Position numbers and translations under genes: made by a program
Part shown: piece by piece, positions 10,726 through 22,249 of the stretch
Numbering within the stretch: position 1 is the first letter of the stretch
How the letters are laid out: every line of letters begins with the position of its first letter
Assembly (NCBI GenBank): GCA_015680685.1
Contig: MNCI01005936.1
Coordinates: 638,896 to 702,895 of the forward strand
Reading direction: 5' to 3'
DNA length: 64,000 nucleotides
Source of the DNA: Gnetum montanum
Lineage: Eukaryota; Streptophyta; Gnetopsida; Gnetales; Gnetaceae
Notes under the pieces: generated by a model
The model's database searches: none
What the model saw: the letters and a program-made list of their open reading frames with translations, nothing else
What the model was told of the DNA's origin: nothing

Positions 10726-12900
10726 ACTGAATGAAAATTCGTCCTTAAGTATAGAATAAGAGGAACAAGTCCCTTATAAAATATATTAGGAGGTATGAAA
10801 TGTTTGACTGACATGTAGAGTGACACAGAGGAAACAAACAAATACAAAAGTGCCTGAGCATACATCATTACAATTGTGTACAAGGTTGGGTGTTTATGAC
10901 AATAGGAAAGAACACCCTTGGATCCAAAGGACATCCAACCCCTCTTGGCAACAAAAGAATGAGGGAGAGGTAGAAGAGATCTAGCGGTCATGAACAATCT
11001 TCAGTGAGTGATATTGCTACATCATCCTTGGTGAAGATAGTCCCACTTCCAGTCCATGCTTTCCACTGTAATCACAATAAAATCAAGGATTAGTATATAA
11101 AGTGTAGCACATATTGGTTACATACCTTATCTTGTCAATGATTTTATCTAGCTAAGTTGTGATTGTGGTAGATTGATTACTTGATAATGTTAGTGGAAAG
11201 ACTGACAAATAGGTGAAGTAAGAGAAGTGGTCCATAAAATTTAGAAAAAGCTTAACATAAGGAATATTGAAAAGAGGGTATAGAAATTCACAACAATAAA
11301 AAGAAAGAATTCACTAAAAAGAGTTGTGAAGATGCACACAATTGGATGGCATTGATGGGATAAATAAAAATAATTCAATTGTAAAAATTTCTAAGGTTAA
11401 AGAACTTAACCAAACCAAATGATATGCAAGTGGGTCCTCCCCAAAGTAGGCACATGCCTTTTATGCCCTTGCATAACTTTAAAAAAAAAGAGTCCGTGGG
11501 CACTGTGGATGATTAATGGTTACAGAAGGTTAAGTACAGAAACCCAGAAGTAATTGAACAAGAAACCTGACACATCAAACCAGAACATCGAATCAAAACA
11601 TGAAACCAATAGTGAGGTGAGGCATGAAAAGCATAGATGGATGAGAGAGAGAATGGAATGGAGTTCCTAATTATGGTCACATGAAGTCCCTTGTGGAGTT
11701 TGTGATTAAATGACTCAGTAGGATCCATCCTCAGTCTAGACCAAAACCAACCACTTTCAGTGACTTTGCATCGATATTGTAAGACTAGTCCATCCCTTGA
11801 GACATAAGAATGCTTCAAAAAACAACCACCATTCCAAATTAGAGAAGGGGGCTTAGTTAGAGGAGATAAGACAAGTCCCATAACTAGTGCTTGTAGCCCT
11901 TTTATTTGGTCTAAGGTGTGTGCTTTGAATTTTCATATTTACTTATTTTTTATTTTTTTTATTTTTTTGGAAACCACACCATGCAAAGACCCATGCATTT
12001 TCACATTTATTTTGTCCAAGGGATGTGCTTTGAATCCTCATCTCTCTTCTTCTTCTTCTTCTTCTTCTTTTTTGATGAGGACCACACCGTGCAAGGACTT
12101 ATTCAATTTCCTATTGTGGAATGACACAAAATGGTGAGAAGTTCACAAGAACATCCTTGCACATAGGAAAATGGAAAAGCATGAAGAATACCGCATCCCT
12201 TTGAAGCTTTGATTCCTTCCCAATTTCAGACCTTTGATTCCTTGCACATTTGACCTTTGATTCCTTCCCAATTTCAGAAACTACACAAGTCACAAATTTA
12301 TTAAGGTTGTATTAATGAAAAAGGAACTACATATTTCCAGAACAAGGAAAACCATAGAGTGTGTGGATGGATGGATGATGTGGACTCACTGCTTGTTACA
12401 TAAAAAGAAACCATGTCATAGTTGTTAGTGATGACATTCAAAGTTAGAAACCAAACATCAACAATCAAATCATAAATGATACAAACAACTATTGAGTAGC
12501 ACATTACCATTGTACTTGGCACCTTATTAGCCAAAAGAGTAGAGAATTACACCCAACACAAGAAAATATAAAATAAATTAAAAGAGTATTCAAGAAATAT
12601 TAAATATACTAACAATGGTGTAAAACAAAAACTTAGAAAAGATTAATAACCTGTAAAATGAAAAGATGTAAAACAAAGAATATGAAAATAAAAAGTTGTA
12701 AAACCAAAAATGTGTAAAATAAAAAGGTCAAAAGACTGAGTCATGTAAAGTGTTAGTATGGATAGCCATCTCTCCCATGACTATGTTGGAAGGAGGAGAT
12801 CTGAAAGATTAAGTGTGCTTTTCCATCTAGTGAGATGTCTGTTGAGTTGGTTGGCTTGGGCTCATGGAGAGGTCTCAGTTGTTGGATGATGACTAACTAC
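10726..12900 (-). other. E1 non-coding 3' region with conserved block
   Basis: No ORF is supported. Landmarks shared with E2, E3 and E4 are 'AGTGGGTCCTCCCCAAAG' (11429), 'CCACACCATGCAA' (11976) and 'GGATGGATGATGTGGACTCA' (12368). E1 alone has a duplication of the 'GTGCTTTGAAT...ACCACACC' section (about 11908-12010 and 12013-12105), a (CTT)n run (12046-12068) and three copies of a 24-bp CTTTGATTCCTTC repeat (12207-12278). Confidence 0.7.
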
Positions 12901-15460
12901 TTCTTGTCTGGACTATCAAGTTTATATATAATCATGGCCCTAGATGAAAAAGTTTCTTTAATAATGTAAGGTCCTTTCCACAATGTTTAAAATTTGGTTC
13001 GTTGAGGTACATGTGTAGGATTCTAGTAGAGAACCATGTCTCCTGGTTGAAACTTGACTTTTCCTATTTTGAGGTCATGGCATTTCTTGTTGAATGCCTT
13101 ATGCATTTTGTTGGATGACAAGGCCATTAATCAATTTTCCTCTAGAAAGTTAAGGTTCATTAATCTTTCCTTTTGTGCTAGACTTAGATCCATGTCAAGG
13201 TCACAAGTTGTAGAGAGTGTACAAAGCTCAGATTGAATGGGTAGTGTTGGTAGTTTTCCGTACATGAGCTCATAGGGAGAGTAGCCCATGGGAAGCAATA
13301 GGCCCAAAGGGCATCGTTTAATTTGGTTCTCTAGTCCCTTCAATACTTGCTAATAGTGCATGTTAGAATTTTTGTAATCTTCCAATTAGTAACTTCAACT
13401 TGACTATTGGCTTGAGGGTGATAAGGTGTTGTGAGTTTGTGCTCAACCCCCAAGAGCTACATAAGTTTTTGAAAAGTGGCACTTGTGAAATGAGTTCCAT
13501 TGTCAAAGATTAACGAATGAGGCATACCAAACCTATTTATGATATTTTGTTATACAAATCAAGCAGCAGTAGTGGATGTACAGTTGGTGATGGCTGCTGC
13601 TTCTACCCACTTAGTGCAATAGTCAACTGCAACTATTATATATGTGTTTTCATTTGACAAAGGTGTGATGGGATCCATAAAGTCAATGCCCCAAATATCG
13701 AATGGCTTGAGAGGTTGAATCCATTGCTATGGCCCCTCCATTTAAGCAGTCATTCCGCCATCTCTTTGATAATGATCACAAGAGCAAATGAACTGGTGTG
13801 CATCCCTGAAGATTGTTGGCTAGTAATATCTTGCCATGAGGATTTTTATGGTCATGCATCTCCCACCATAATGGTCCCCATAAGGGCCTTTGTGAGCATC
13901 TTGGAGAATGCATAGTTGATCCTTGTTAGGGACACACCAGCGTACCAGGTCATCAAGACATACTTTGTAAAGGTTCCCATTGATTTCCATAAAATGCTTA
14001 ACTTGGTGAACAAACTGTTGTTTCTTCCAGGTGTCCAGCCCTTGTGGCTATTCTTGCTTGAGTAAATAAGTAAGAATGGTATCCTACCATCTTGGTTCAT
14101 TGGGCACTAGTAACCCCTGCAAAGAGATATTCATTAGGAAATTGATTAGACAAGGGGCTCTTTTTCTCCTTGTCATCCCATCTTAGCCATGATAAGTGGT
14201 CAACGACCACATTTTCCACACCCTTTCAATCTACCATTGTGAGATCAAACTCTTGAAAAATCACGAGCCACTGTATGACATGGGGCATCACTGTTGGTTT
14301 ATTCATTAAAAACTAGATGGCATTATGATCTATGTGCATGAACACTTTATAACCAAGCACATAGTGCCTAAACTTTTCTAAGGCAAACACCACCACCATC
14401 AACTCTTTTTCTATAGTGGTGTAGTTCAGCTATGCACCTGCAATACTCCGACTTGCACAATGAATGTAATATGGATGTTTTTTATCATCCAGCTATGTAA
14501 GCACTACCTCCAAAGCATAATTTGATGCATCGGTCATCATATGAAATGGCCTGGACCAATCAAGTGCTTGTAGAATTGGGGTCTCAACAAGCTTCTGCTT
14601 CAACTATTGAAATGCTATTTCACACACAAGGGTCCAAACAAATGGTCGATCTTTCTTTGTTAATTCAACCAATGGCTTGGTGATTTTGAAAAAATTCTCG
14701 ATGAAGCATCGATAGTAGCCCATATGACCAAAGAATGATCACACTTATTTAACTATTTTTGGTTGATGGATTATTCCTTGGATGACGCTTATCTTTTCAG
14801 GGTCCACTTTGATTCCTGCTTTTGAGACATGGTGCCCCAAGACTATGCCTTCCTGGACCATAAGATGGCTCTTTTGCCAATTGAGTCAGTGGTTTGTTTC
14901 AACACATCTCCTCAACACCTACTCAAGACAATCCAAGGCTTGCTCAAATGTAGCTCCATAGGTAGAAAATTCATCCATGAAGACTTCTATCCCACTACCA
15001 ATTTTTTGTTGGAAAATACTAAAGACTAATCACTGGAATGTAGTTGGGGCATTACATAGACCGAATGGCATTTGATGATAAGCAAAAGTCCCCCAAGGAC
15101 TTATGAAAGTCCCCCAAGGACTTATGAAAGTCTTCTTCACTTCGTCCTCTAGTGCAATTTCGATTTGGTTATAGCCACTATAACCATCTAGAAAGCTATA
15201 CTAGCTGTGCCTAGAAATGTCGTCTAGCAAAATGATCTTTGAAAGTTGCCATATTGAGTAGCCAAAAGTTGATGCACACTTGCCATTTGTCTTCTTTCTT
15301 GGGCACAATCACGAGTGGACTAACCCACTCACTATCTACAACAGGGTAGATGAATCCCACCTTGAGGAGTTGTTTGATCTCCTCTTTAACAATCTACTTC
15401 AATTTGGAATTCAAACATCATTGTAGCTGTTGTTTTAGCTTAATGGTAGGGTCAATGTAT
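12900..15460 (-). pseudogene. E1 pol: reverse transcriptase, RNase H and integrase
   Basis: Read right to left: RT at about 15460-14750, with 'VFMDEFSTYG' near 14965 where the catalytic YMDD/FMDD box has become FMDE; RNase H at about 14750-14150, with 'TDASNYAL' and 'YTTIEKELMVVVFALEKFR'; integrase at about 14150-12900, with 'DYCTKWVEA', 'DNGTHFTSATFQKLM' and the C-terminal 'MGYSPYELMYGK'. Stops and frameshifts occur throughout. A 20-bp tandem duplication lies at about 15085-15126. A single N at 15567, just outside, is flanked by a repeated segment that looks like an assembly error. Confidence 0.85.
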
Positions 15461-15779
15461 ATCTGGTGCTGGCATATTCTTGGATCTATTCTTGTGAGCC
15501 CAGAATATAACCAAGAAAAGGTTGCTAATCATTTTTCCACAACATTCATCAACATCTTCTTTTGTCNCCAGAATATGACCAAGAAAAGGTTGCTAATCAT
15601 TTTTCCACAACATTCATCAACATCTTCTTTTGTCCTACAACAATTTTGGCATTAATAATGACTAGCCTTCCATTTTTCAAGAACACATACTCCATTCTGG
15701 TCAGTGATGTCTTTAATTCAAGGAGTTCTTGTTTGAAATTGTTAGGAATCTCCAACTCTTCCTAATTGATATCATCATT

Positions 15780-16430
15780 TACTCCCTTGAAGAGCTAGTG
15801 ATGAACTTGCTTGAGTTCATCCATACTTGCAACATAATCATACGTTAGGCCCTCAATAGGTTCCCTGCATAATGTACTACTGCTAGAATTAGTTTTCAGC
15901 CACCAAGTGCCTTCTTGTTTTGTGGCTACCATGTACAAACATCTTTGGATTTTAGCTTTTGGTGCACACTGCTTGCATGCAAAGATAGATGTTTACTTTA
16001 CTGACCATACCTTTTGCACACAATGGCACCCTAAATCATTATATGTAATACATGGAACCCTCTTCTTCTTGATCTTCCCAAATTCATTTTCTTTGGATAT
16101 CTCTAAGGAAAGATCTCTAATGCCCATTTTGGCATCAACAATGCTTAACCATTCCTTTCCCATTAATTGGGAAGTCCCCCTTACAGTTCTTCACCTTGAT
16201 TACTAGGAAGTTGGTAGGATACAACCACCCATAAATAATGGTCACGATGTCTTCTACCAGTCCCAATGGAATAGTGATGGATTGGTCTATCAACTCTAGC
16301 CTGATGTTGCTCTTCTTCAAGGAAGGAAGGTTCCATGTAGTGTACATCTCATGTGAGATTAGAATTAACACTGAAACTAGAGTTAAGAAGAGATTTACAA
16401 GGCTCATTCCTAGCAATTTGCAAATATACT
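15780..16430 (-). pseudogene. E1 aspartic protease region
   Basis: The minus frame (16416-16135) contains SHEMYTTWNLPSLKKSNIRL, 'DQSITIPLGLVEDIV' and 'YPTNFLVI', matching the retrotransposon gag-asp protease fold, where a conserved hydrophobic stretch leads to (I/V)I-x-G-R. The active-site triplet just upstream (about 16395-16358) reads N-S-S instead of D-(S/T)-G. E2 has N-S-S and E3 D-S-S at the same place. Confidence 0.7.
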
Positions 16431-16619
16431 AAGGGACTCCCAGGATTAGCTAACTTCTTGGGTAGGTTACCAGCTTGAATCCAATTAGATATAGCATGGG
16501 TCAACATTATAGTATGGATTCGAGAAGGATTTTGGTTTGAAGGGGACTTGGATAAAGGTGAGGCAGAGGAAGGTGGAGGAGTAGGGCTACCAACCACTGG
16601 GATGTCTGAGGGCTTTGAT

Positions 16620-19021
16620 GGACTATGAGGTCAGAAGAAGGGTCTTTTCTTTTATCAAGGTTCTAACCCACTTGGTTGGTTAATCAGTTGCAGATTAACC
16701 ACCCTCGTAGCATTTATTTGCTATGGTTGGGCAGGCAATTCACCCTGCATGAATGGAGTAGGTGGTAGTTGTGTAGGAGGTGGAGGAGTAGGTGTAAGAA
16801 TAGAAGGAGCATGAGGATAGTAGGTGGCATCCCTACTTGCATATGGTGGTTGGTACACTTTAGGAGGATAGTGGTGAGGTTGGTAAGTAGCAACATGACT
16901 AGTGGAGTCTTGTGGAGATGAAGGTTGCTGAACATAATAACCATAGGGACCTAGTTGCTAATAGGGGTACTGCTATCTTAGAGGTATCAATGCCCATGAT
17001 TGTGATTGCTGCCACTACTGGTACAATTCATAGGATTGCAATAGGGTTCCACTTGGATAATACTATTGTGGTTGGTGGAACTGTCGAGAATTTCCTTATG
17101 GATAAAGTAATCTTTTGGGTGTTTGCCTTTATGCAAGTCATGGATGTAAGGCATACACCCCAGATTCCTACAAGTGTGAAATAATTGGATAGCATCCCTT
17201 GGGATGTTTATACTAGTAGGCGTCACACCCTCCATCATCATTTGATTCACTACCTACAACCATCTCTATCATAGCCATCTTACCCTTATCCTTGGATATG
17301 GCACGTTCAACTTCTTTACATCTCTAGTGCTCACACTCACCACTTTGCTCCTTGGACTCTTTAGCAATTTTTAAGACAGATTGAAACTTATTGTCTATGG
17401 AGTCCCATAATTGGTCAACCTTAGTTGTAATTTTAGACTACAATTTCTAGAGTGGCAAGGTTTTATTATTAGCCACCTCATCTTTAGTTAACTCATCCTC
17501 ACTATCACAAAATCAAATCCTCCTTTTGCGGATAGAAGGATTCTTGTTGTATTCCTCAACACTTTCTCACTTTCTCAATTCTCCCTCCTCCCTATCTACC
17601 TGCTCAATTAACTTTTGGATTCGATAGGTGCTTAAATCTGTCAATCTTTCTTGAGCATAGACACCAAGGGTTATCCTTATTTTAGATGGAAACCCATCTA
17701 TGATATGACAGAGTTGATTAAGCAAAGAGTATCCATGGCTAGGACACTTATGCAATAGAGAGTAGTATTAGCCAATAGCAACATCCAAGGGCTCATGGTT
17801 TCCTTATTTTCACCCTTGGATTTGCTTCCTCAGATTGGAAACTTGGGAGTATGTTTAATATTTTTCATTAAACAATTCTAACATCGTACTCCACTGCCAG
17901 ATTGATTTTAGCTCCAAGGACCGGTACCAATTTTCTGCTTCCTTAATGAGCATCCTTAAAAATAATTTCAACTTTTGTTAATTATTCTCAATATTTTGCA
18001 AGGCACATGCATCATGGAAGGCTTGGAGATGATTTTGCGGATCAGCATCATAGCCTCCCTCAAACTGAGGGATGTTGTTCATGTCTAGCCTCTTTATTCT
18101 ATTATCCTTTACATGCCTTGTTGGAATCCTCATGGCCTCTGCAATCTTTAACATGCTTTGAGTGGCAAGTAGAGGTTCATTAAGGTCATAATGATGGTGC
18201 CTATGATGTTCTCTACTTACCCTTTTTTCATGGTGGTGGATCTCTCTAGATCATCCATGCCTTCAATCACGAGTATCCTAATGGTCCCTTTTGTTGTTTT
18301 GGTCCCATTGGCCACCTCCATCATGGTCATGGCCTCTGTGATGATGATCTAAGCTAGATGTAGAAGAAGATGATGATGAAGGGGAAGAGGAAGGAGGACT
18401 TGCATCATGCCAATGCCTACCACCTTCTCTTCAATGATCACAACCATAATCATGATTGTGACTTCCATTTTCCCCCTTATCATGACTTACTCCTCTAGAT
18501 CCATTTTTTTCATTGGATCCATTCCAACCAAAACCTAGATTATGAATTTTGGATTGCATGTTCTTGTTGAGGTCCCCTTGACCAAAGTCAAAGAGAGGAG
18601 TGTCATCAAAGGAAAATCCCTCAAAGAAGTGTTCACCTCTATCCAATGGACCAAGTAGAGGTGGAAAAGTGTTCAACCCCTTGCTCTTAGAAACCTCATG
18701 TTGGTGCTCTAGCTAATGATCCCTCAACCTTTATGCTTTAATGGGATGATAATCCCTTGAATCAGGATCTCACATCTCATACTCCTCGTGGAGATGTTGA
18801 AGTCCATGTCATGCAAACATTACTTGGAGCATAGTTGGAATAGATCAATCCAATGGCAACATAATGTTGCCTTCCATGTTGTGCCACCGTAGCATTTCAT
18901 GTTGATGTAAGATGAAGATGAAGTTTGGTACATACTCATCGAGATGAGCATATACCACCCAATATTTCTGAGACACTTGGTTTGCCCTAGGCAGAGATAG
19001 ACTCTTGTGAGAAGAAGACAT
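16620..19021 (-). pseudogene. E1 gag
   Basis: The start is the ATG at 19021 (MSSSHKS...), 138 bases after the primer site; E2 starts with a matching MSCSPHKS. The N-terminal third is rich in His, Asp, Ser and Arg. The middle holds the retrotransposon gag domain ('NNIPQFEGGYDADPQNHLQA', 'LKLFLRMLIKEAENWYRSL'). The C-terminal part has the cysteine/histidine knuckle, where the second Cys has become Tyr, then a Pro- and Tyr-rich tail (about 17000-16700). More than ten stops are present. Confidence 0.8.
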
Positions 19022-19159
19022 TTTATATTAATGAATCTATATGCAATGTACAGTTAAGATTTAATTTAGTTGTAATAATAAATTTTGTTTTTGTAAGATT
19101 TGACTCTTAGGGTTTGAAAAACGAGGTTACTAAGTTTAGATAGTGCACGTAGAACTAAA

Positions 19160-19179
19160 GTCCCTGAAAATGGTGCCAA
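19160..19179 (-). other. E1 primer-binding site
   Basis: On the minus strand the bases directly after the 5' LTR read TTGGCACCATTTTCAGGGAC. E2 (45873-45854) and E3 (56818-56799) have near-identical strings. It resembles the complement of plant tRNA-Asp 3' ends, TGGCGCCGTTGCCGGGGA, with several changes. The tRNA assignment is inference. Confidence 0.7.
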
Positions 19180-20035
19180 TGATGAGCAACAAGTTACCCC
19201 TACATCCAACCATACCAATCATAGGCATTCACATGCAATCTGGTTGAATTTCATAAAATTTAATTACCAAGTACACTAGAGCTAAACGGTGAGTTTGTGT
19301 TGTCCATTCGTTGTCTTCCTAGCCTCACTTGTGAAATGCAAGTGTATGATTAAGTGTTACTAAGGCATAAGATTTTTATTATTTTATGTTTAATCAATTT
19401 GATTACCTTAAAAAATAATGAAAGTGAGAGTAATTAAATGCTAAGTGAACTATTGTCTAATTTAACCTAACACAAGTAACCATCCCCACTTCCCGAACAC
19501 ATCGTGAACTTCATGTAAACACTACTGGGTTGTCAAACACAAATTGTTTTTAAGCTACCAAGTGTCACATGTATGTTTGAAAGGGTTGTGCTTGTGTATT
19601 TTAATTAGTTGCTTAATTAATCAAAATTAATTACTGAATGAATAACATTAAATGTGAATGACATGAAATCATGATATATAAATGCATAAAGAAAGAAAGT
19701 CTCGAGTGCTGCAAGGATAAATCAAAGAGCTCATCTTTATTGCCAACACAATGGTGTGTTCAGGTACATCAATGCTTGAATAAAGATATGATTACACTTA
19801 GACCTCATATTGCGAGTACTTGAAAAATATTTTACCTCTCAAATAAACAAATTGCAAGAATTTCACTACTTGACTTCAAAAACTACTATTAAATATTGTG
19901 CCCAAGGGCTGTATTTATGAGCTTGGGAGTACCTCTTGATATTGCATGCCCAATATCACATCTTGGGCCATGATATCACGTACCCGATATCATGGCCACC
20001 CCGATATCAGAGCTTATGTAAAACATGATTCATCA
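19180..20035 (-). repeat. E1 5' LTR
   Basis: + strand ends are TGATGAGCAACAAG and ATGATTCATCA. Nearly every landmark of 9857-10715 is present in the same order and at similar spacing, including the AATAAAG hairpin (about 19733-19788) and the GATATC-type array (about 19940-20010). In this copy most CG steps of the palindromes are TG or CA. Confidence 0.9.
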
Positions 20036-20589
20036 CATAACCTATTTAAACCAAAATCATCATAATCTTAAGGGCTCTTGGATTTTTACAACTCTTTCAA
20101 ACTTGAAACTTTTTTAAGAGAGCGATTCAAGAGCCCAAAGCCATTTTCAAGAGTAGATTGTTGGAAGCACTGAGATCCCATTATAGCATATTGAACAAGT
20201 GAACCAAGCATATTTAGGAGGACTGTAGGATACACACTACCTACCCATAAGCTAGATTTTCATCATCATTTTACAAGGAGCTATGAAATAATTGCAATTC
20301 TACATTTTGTAATTTCTAAATTCTATATTTTTCACAGAATTAATACAAGTTGTTTGCAAGGTTTTGGTACATTTTCTCATTAATTACAACTATATTTTGG
20401 CATAGACTCTATTAGTTATGCATTTTCTAGCATGTTTTCATCTATATTTCATCTCAATAATAGATTCCCTAAGTCCTCAAGCGATCGACAAGACCATTTG
20501 AGGCACTCTAGATCCTTTCTGAGGCCCTTGGATCTATGATTTCAATTTTTACATGCAAGGATTTTATGTTTTTCCAACAAAAAATTATC
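20036..20589. other. No gene recognised
   Basis: AT-rich sequence between E1 and the E4 pol remnant. It could be part of the truncated E4 or of what E1 inserted into; I see no coding or structural match. Confidence 0.4.
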
Positions 20590-20612
20590 TAGTCATTATA
20601 TGAAGGAAATTA

Positions 20613-22200
20613 AGAACATAGTTGTTAATCATTTGTCTCAATTAAGATGGGACAACAATGAGGTGTTAGCCTAGTGGTATGGGTCTTCACCTAGTAGCCC
20701 CAAGTCAAGGGTTCAATTCTATTGGGTAGTATTGAGTTATAAACTTCTATAAATCTTGGGATGTACCATGTTTCAATTATTTCTTGTTTTAACATCTTTG
20801 ATTAAGATGGAACAACAAGGCTAATGAAGAGCCTTTGTCTCATCAATTCCTTGATGAGCTACTTTTTGTCAAGGAAGTTGAGGTTATAAGACAAAGGGTC
20901 ATAAACTAGTATTATGAGTTCCTCTTATACCTACTTACACAAGAGACCCCTACGAGATGGGATCATCAGAGGAAATAGCAATTTCTTCACTAGGTCAATC
21001 ATTACATGAATATAGAGGAAAACTTCTATAAAATCTATGTAGATGGCTTGGTGAGATGGTGTGTACATGATGAAGCTTAACTTAAAGTTCTCTAGGATGC
21101 TCATGAAGATCCTTGTGGGGGTCATTATGCTAGAAGGGTAATGATCATTAAAATCCTAATGGAATGATATTTTTAGTCTACAATCTTTAGGGATGCCCAT
21201 TATTTTGTTCATTCATGTAAGCAATGTCAATGAGATGAAGGAGTAATAACTAGGATGGAGGGACACTAATAGTGAATTCAACCACATGAACCCTTTGATC
21301 TTTGAGGAATTAACTTTATGGGACCCATTTCCCTAATGTCTAATGAAAAGCCTTATATCATTATTACTGTCAACTACTATACTAAATGGATCAAAGCTGT
21401 AGTAGTCATTAACTATATGTATTCTACTGCAACTTGATTCTTTCAATAATAGGTGGTAAATAGATTTAGTATGCCTATAGCACTAATTTCTAATAATAGA
21501 ACTCATTTTACTAGGGCCACTTTCTAGAAGTTAATGCAATGCTTGGGGGTGAAGCACAAACTCATAACACCCTATTTCCCCCAAGCCAATGATTAAGTTA
21601 AAGTCACCAATACAAAGATTACTAGAATTCCAACAAGAACTATTATTCAATATAAAAAGGACTAGATCATAAAACTCAATGATGCCCTATGGGCCTACTG
21701 CTCAACCTAGAAACTTCTTATAGGCTACTCTCCCTATAAGTTAGTTTACAAATAGTTACCTAAACTTCCAATTCAAACTAAGCTCTGTATACTCATAACT
21801 ACATGTGACATTAACTTTGACACTAGCTAAGTATAAAAATAAAGATTAATGACACTTAATATACTAGATGAGAATTGAAGATTAGCCCTCATGATAAATG
21901 AAGTACATAAGGCATACAACAAGCAATGACATGATGTCAAAAAAAGAAGAGTTAAATTTCAATTGAGAGACAAGGTTCTCTATTGGAACCCCAGATATGT
22001 ACCTCAATGAACTAAGCTTCAAATAATATGAAAAGGGCCTTACATTATGCATTCAACTTTTCCTTTTGAGGCCATGATAATTCACCACCCAACATGCCCA
22101 CAATAGCACATGCTGGTGAACATCCAATAAGCCCTTAAAAAACTTTCAAGTAGCTAGTGCCAACCACAACATCTTCACATGAGGGCAAGCTTATTCCATT
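20613..22200 (+). pseudogene. E4 integrase remnant
   Basis: Broken + frames show the linker and zinc-binding region (about 20800-21230), then 'EPFDLWGINFMGPI', 'YYTKWIKAVVV', 'VVNRF', 'RTHFTRATF', 'LMQCLGVKHKLI', 'NDALWAYCSTWK' and, at the C terminus, 'VLYWNPRYVPQ'. These are the core and C-terminal parts of a Ty3/Gypsy integrase. Expected Gln codons (CAG/CAA) have become stops in several places. No chromodomain follows. Confidence 0.8.
20659..20800 (+). mobile_element. tRNA-derived SINE
   Basis: The insert is 142 bp and is bounded by a direct repeat of 18 bases differing at one position (20641-20658 and 20801-20818, ATTAAGATGG(G/A)ACAACAA). Its start carries an RNA polymerase III A box (TTAGCCTAGTGG, 20666-20677) and a B box (GGGTTCAATTC, near 20711). 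Removing the insert and one repeat restores the pol frame through LSQLRWNNK. Long target duplication, pol III boxes and lack of coding are the marks of a SINE moved by LINE machinery. A related copy lies at 36618-36800. Confidence 0.85.
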
Positions 22201-22249
22201 TTTAAAATCTCCTTCCTCCAACTCAATTGTAAGGGAGACAACCATCTAA

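Larger units (their letters stand above)
9857..20035 (-). mobile_element. E1: full-length Ty3/Gypsy LTR retrotransposon (dead)
   Basis: A minus-strand element of about 10.2 kb with both LTRs (9857-10715 and 19180-20035). The primer site is at 19160-19179 and the polypurine tract at 10716-10725. Read right to left, the domain order is gag, protease, RT, RNase H, integrase, which defines Ty3/Gypsy; no chromodomain is seen after the integrase. All ORFs carry stops and frameshifts. The flanking 5-mers (CATGG at 9852-9856, CATAA at 20036-20040) agree at only three positions, so the target duplication has decayed or the ends are not original. About 2 kb of non-coding sequence lies between integrase and 3' LTR. 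Confidence 0.9.

Noticed and set aside
20659-20730. A functional tRNA gene
   Set aside because: A and B boxes are present, but the sequence cannot form a full cloverleaf with a matched acceptor stem, and it is bounded by an 18-bp target duplication, so it is a SINE.
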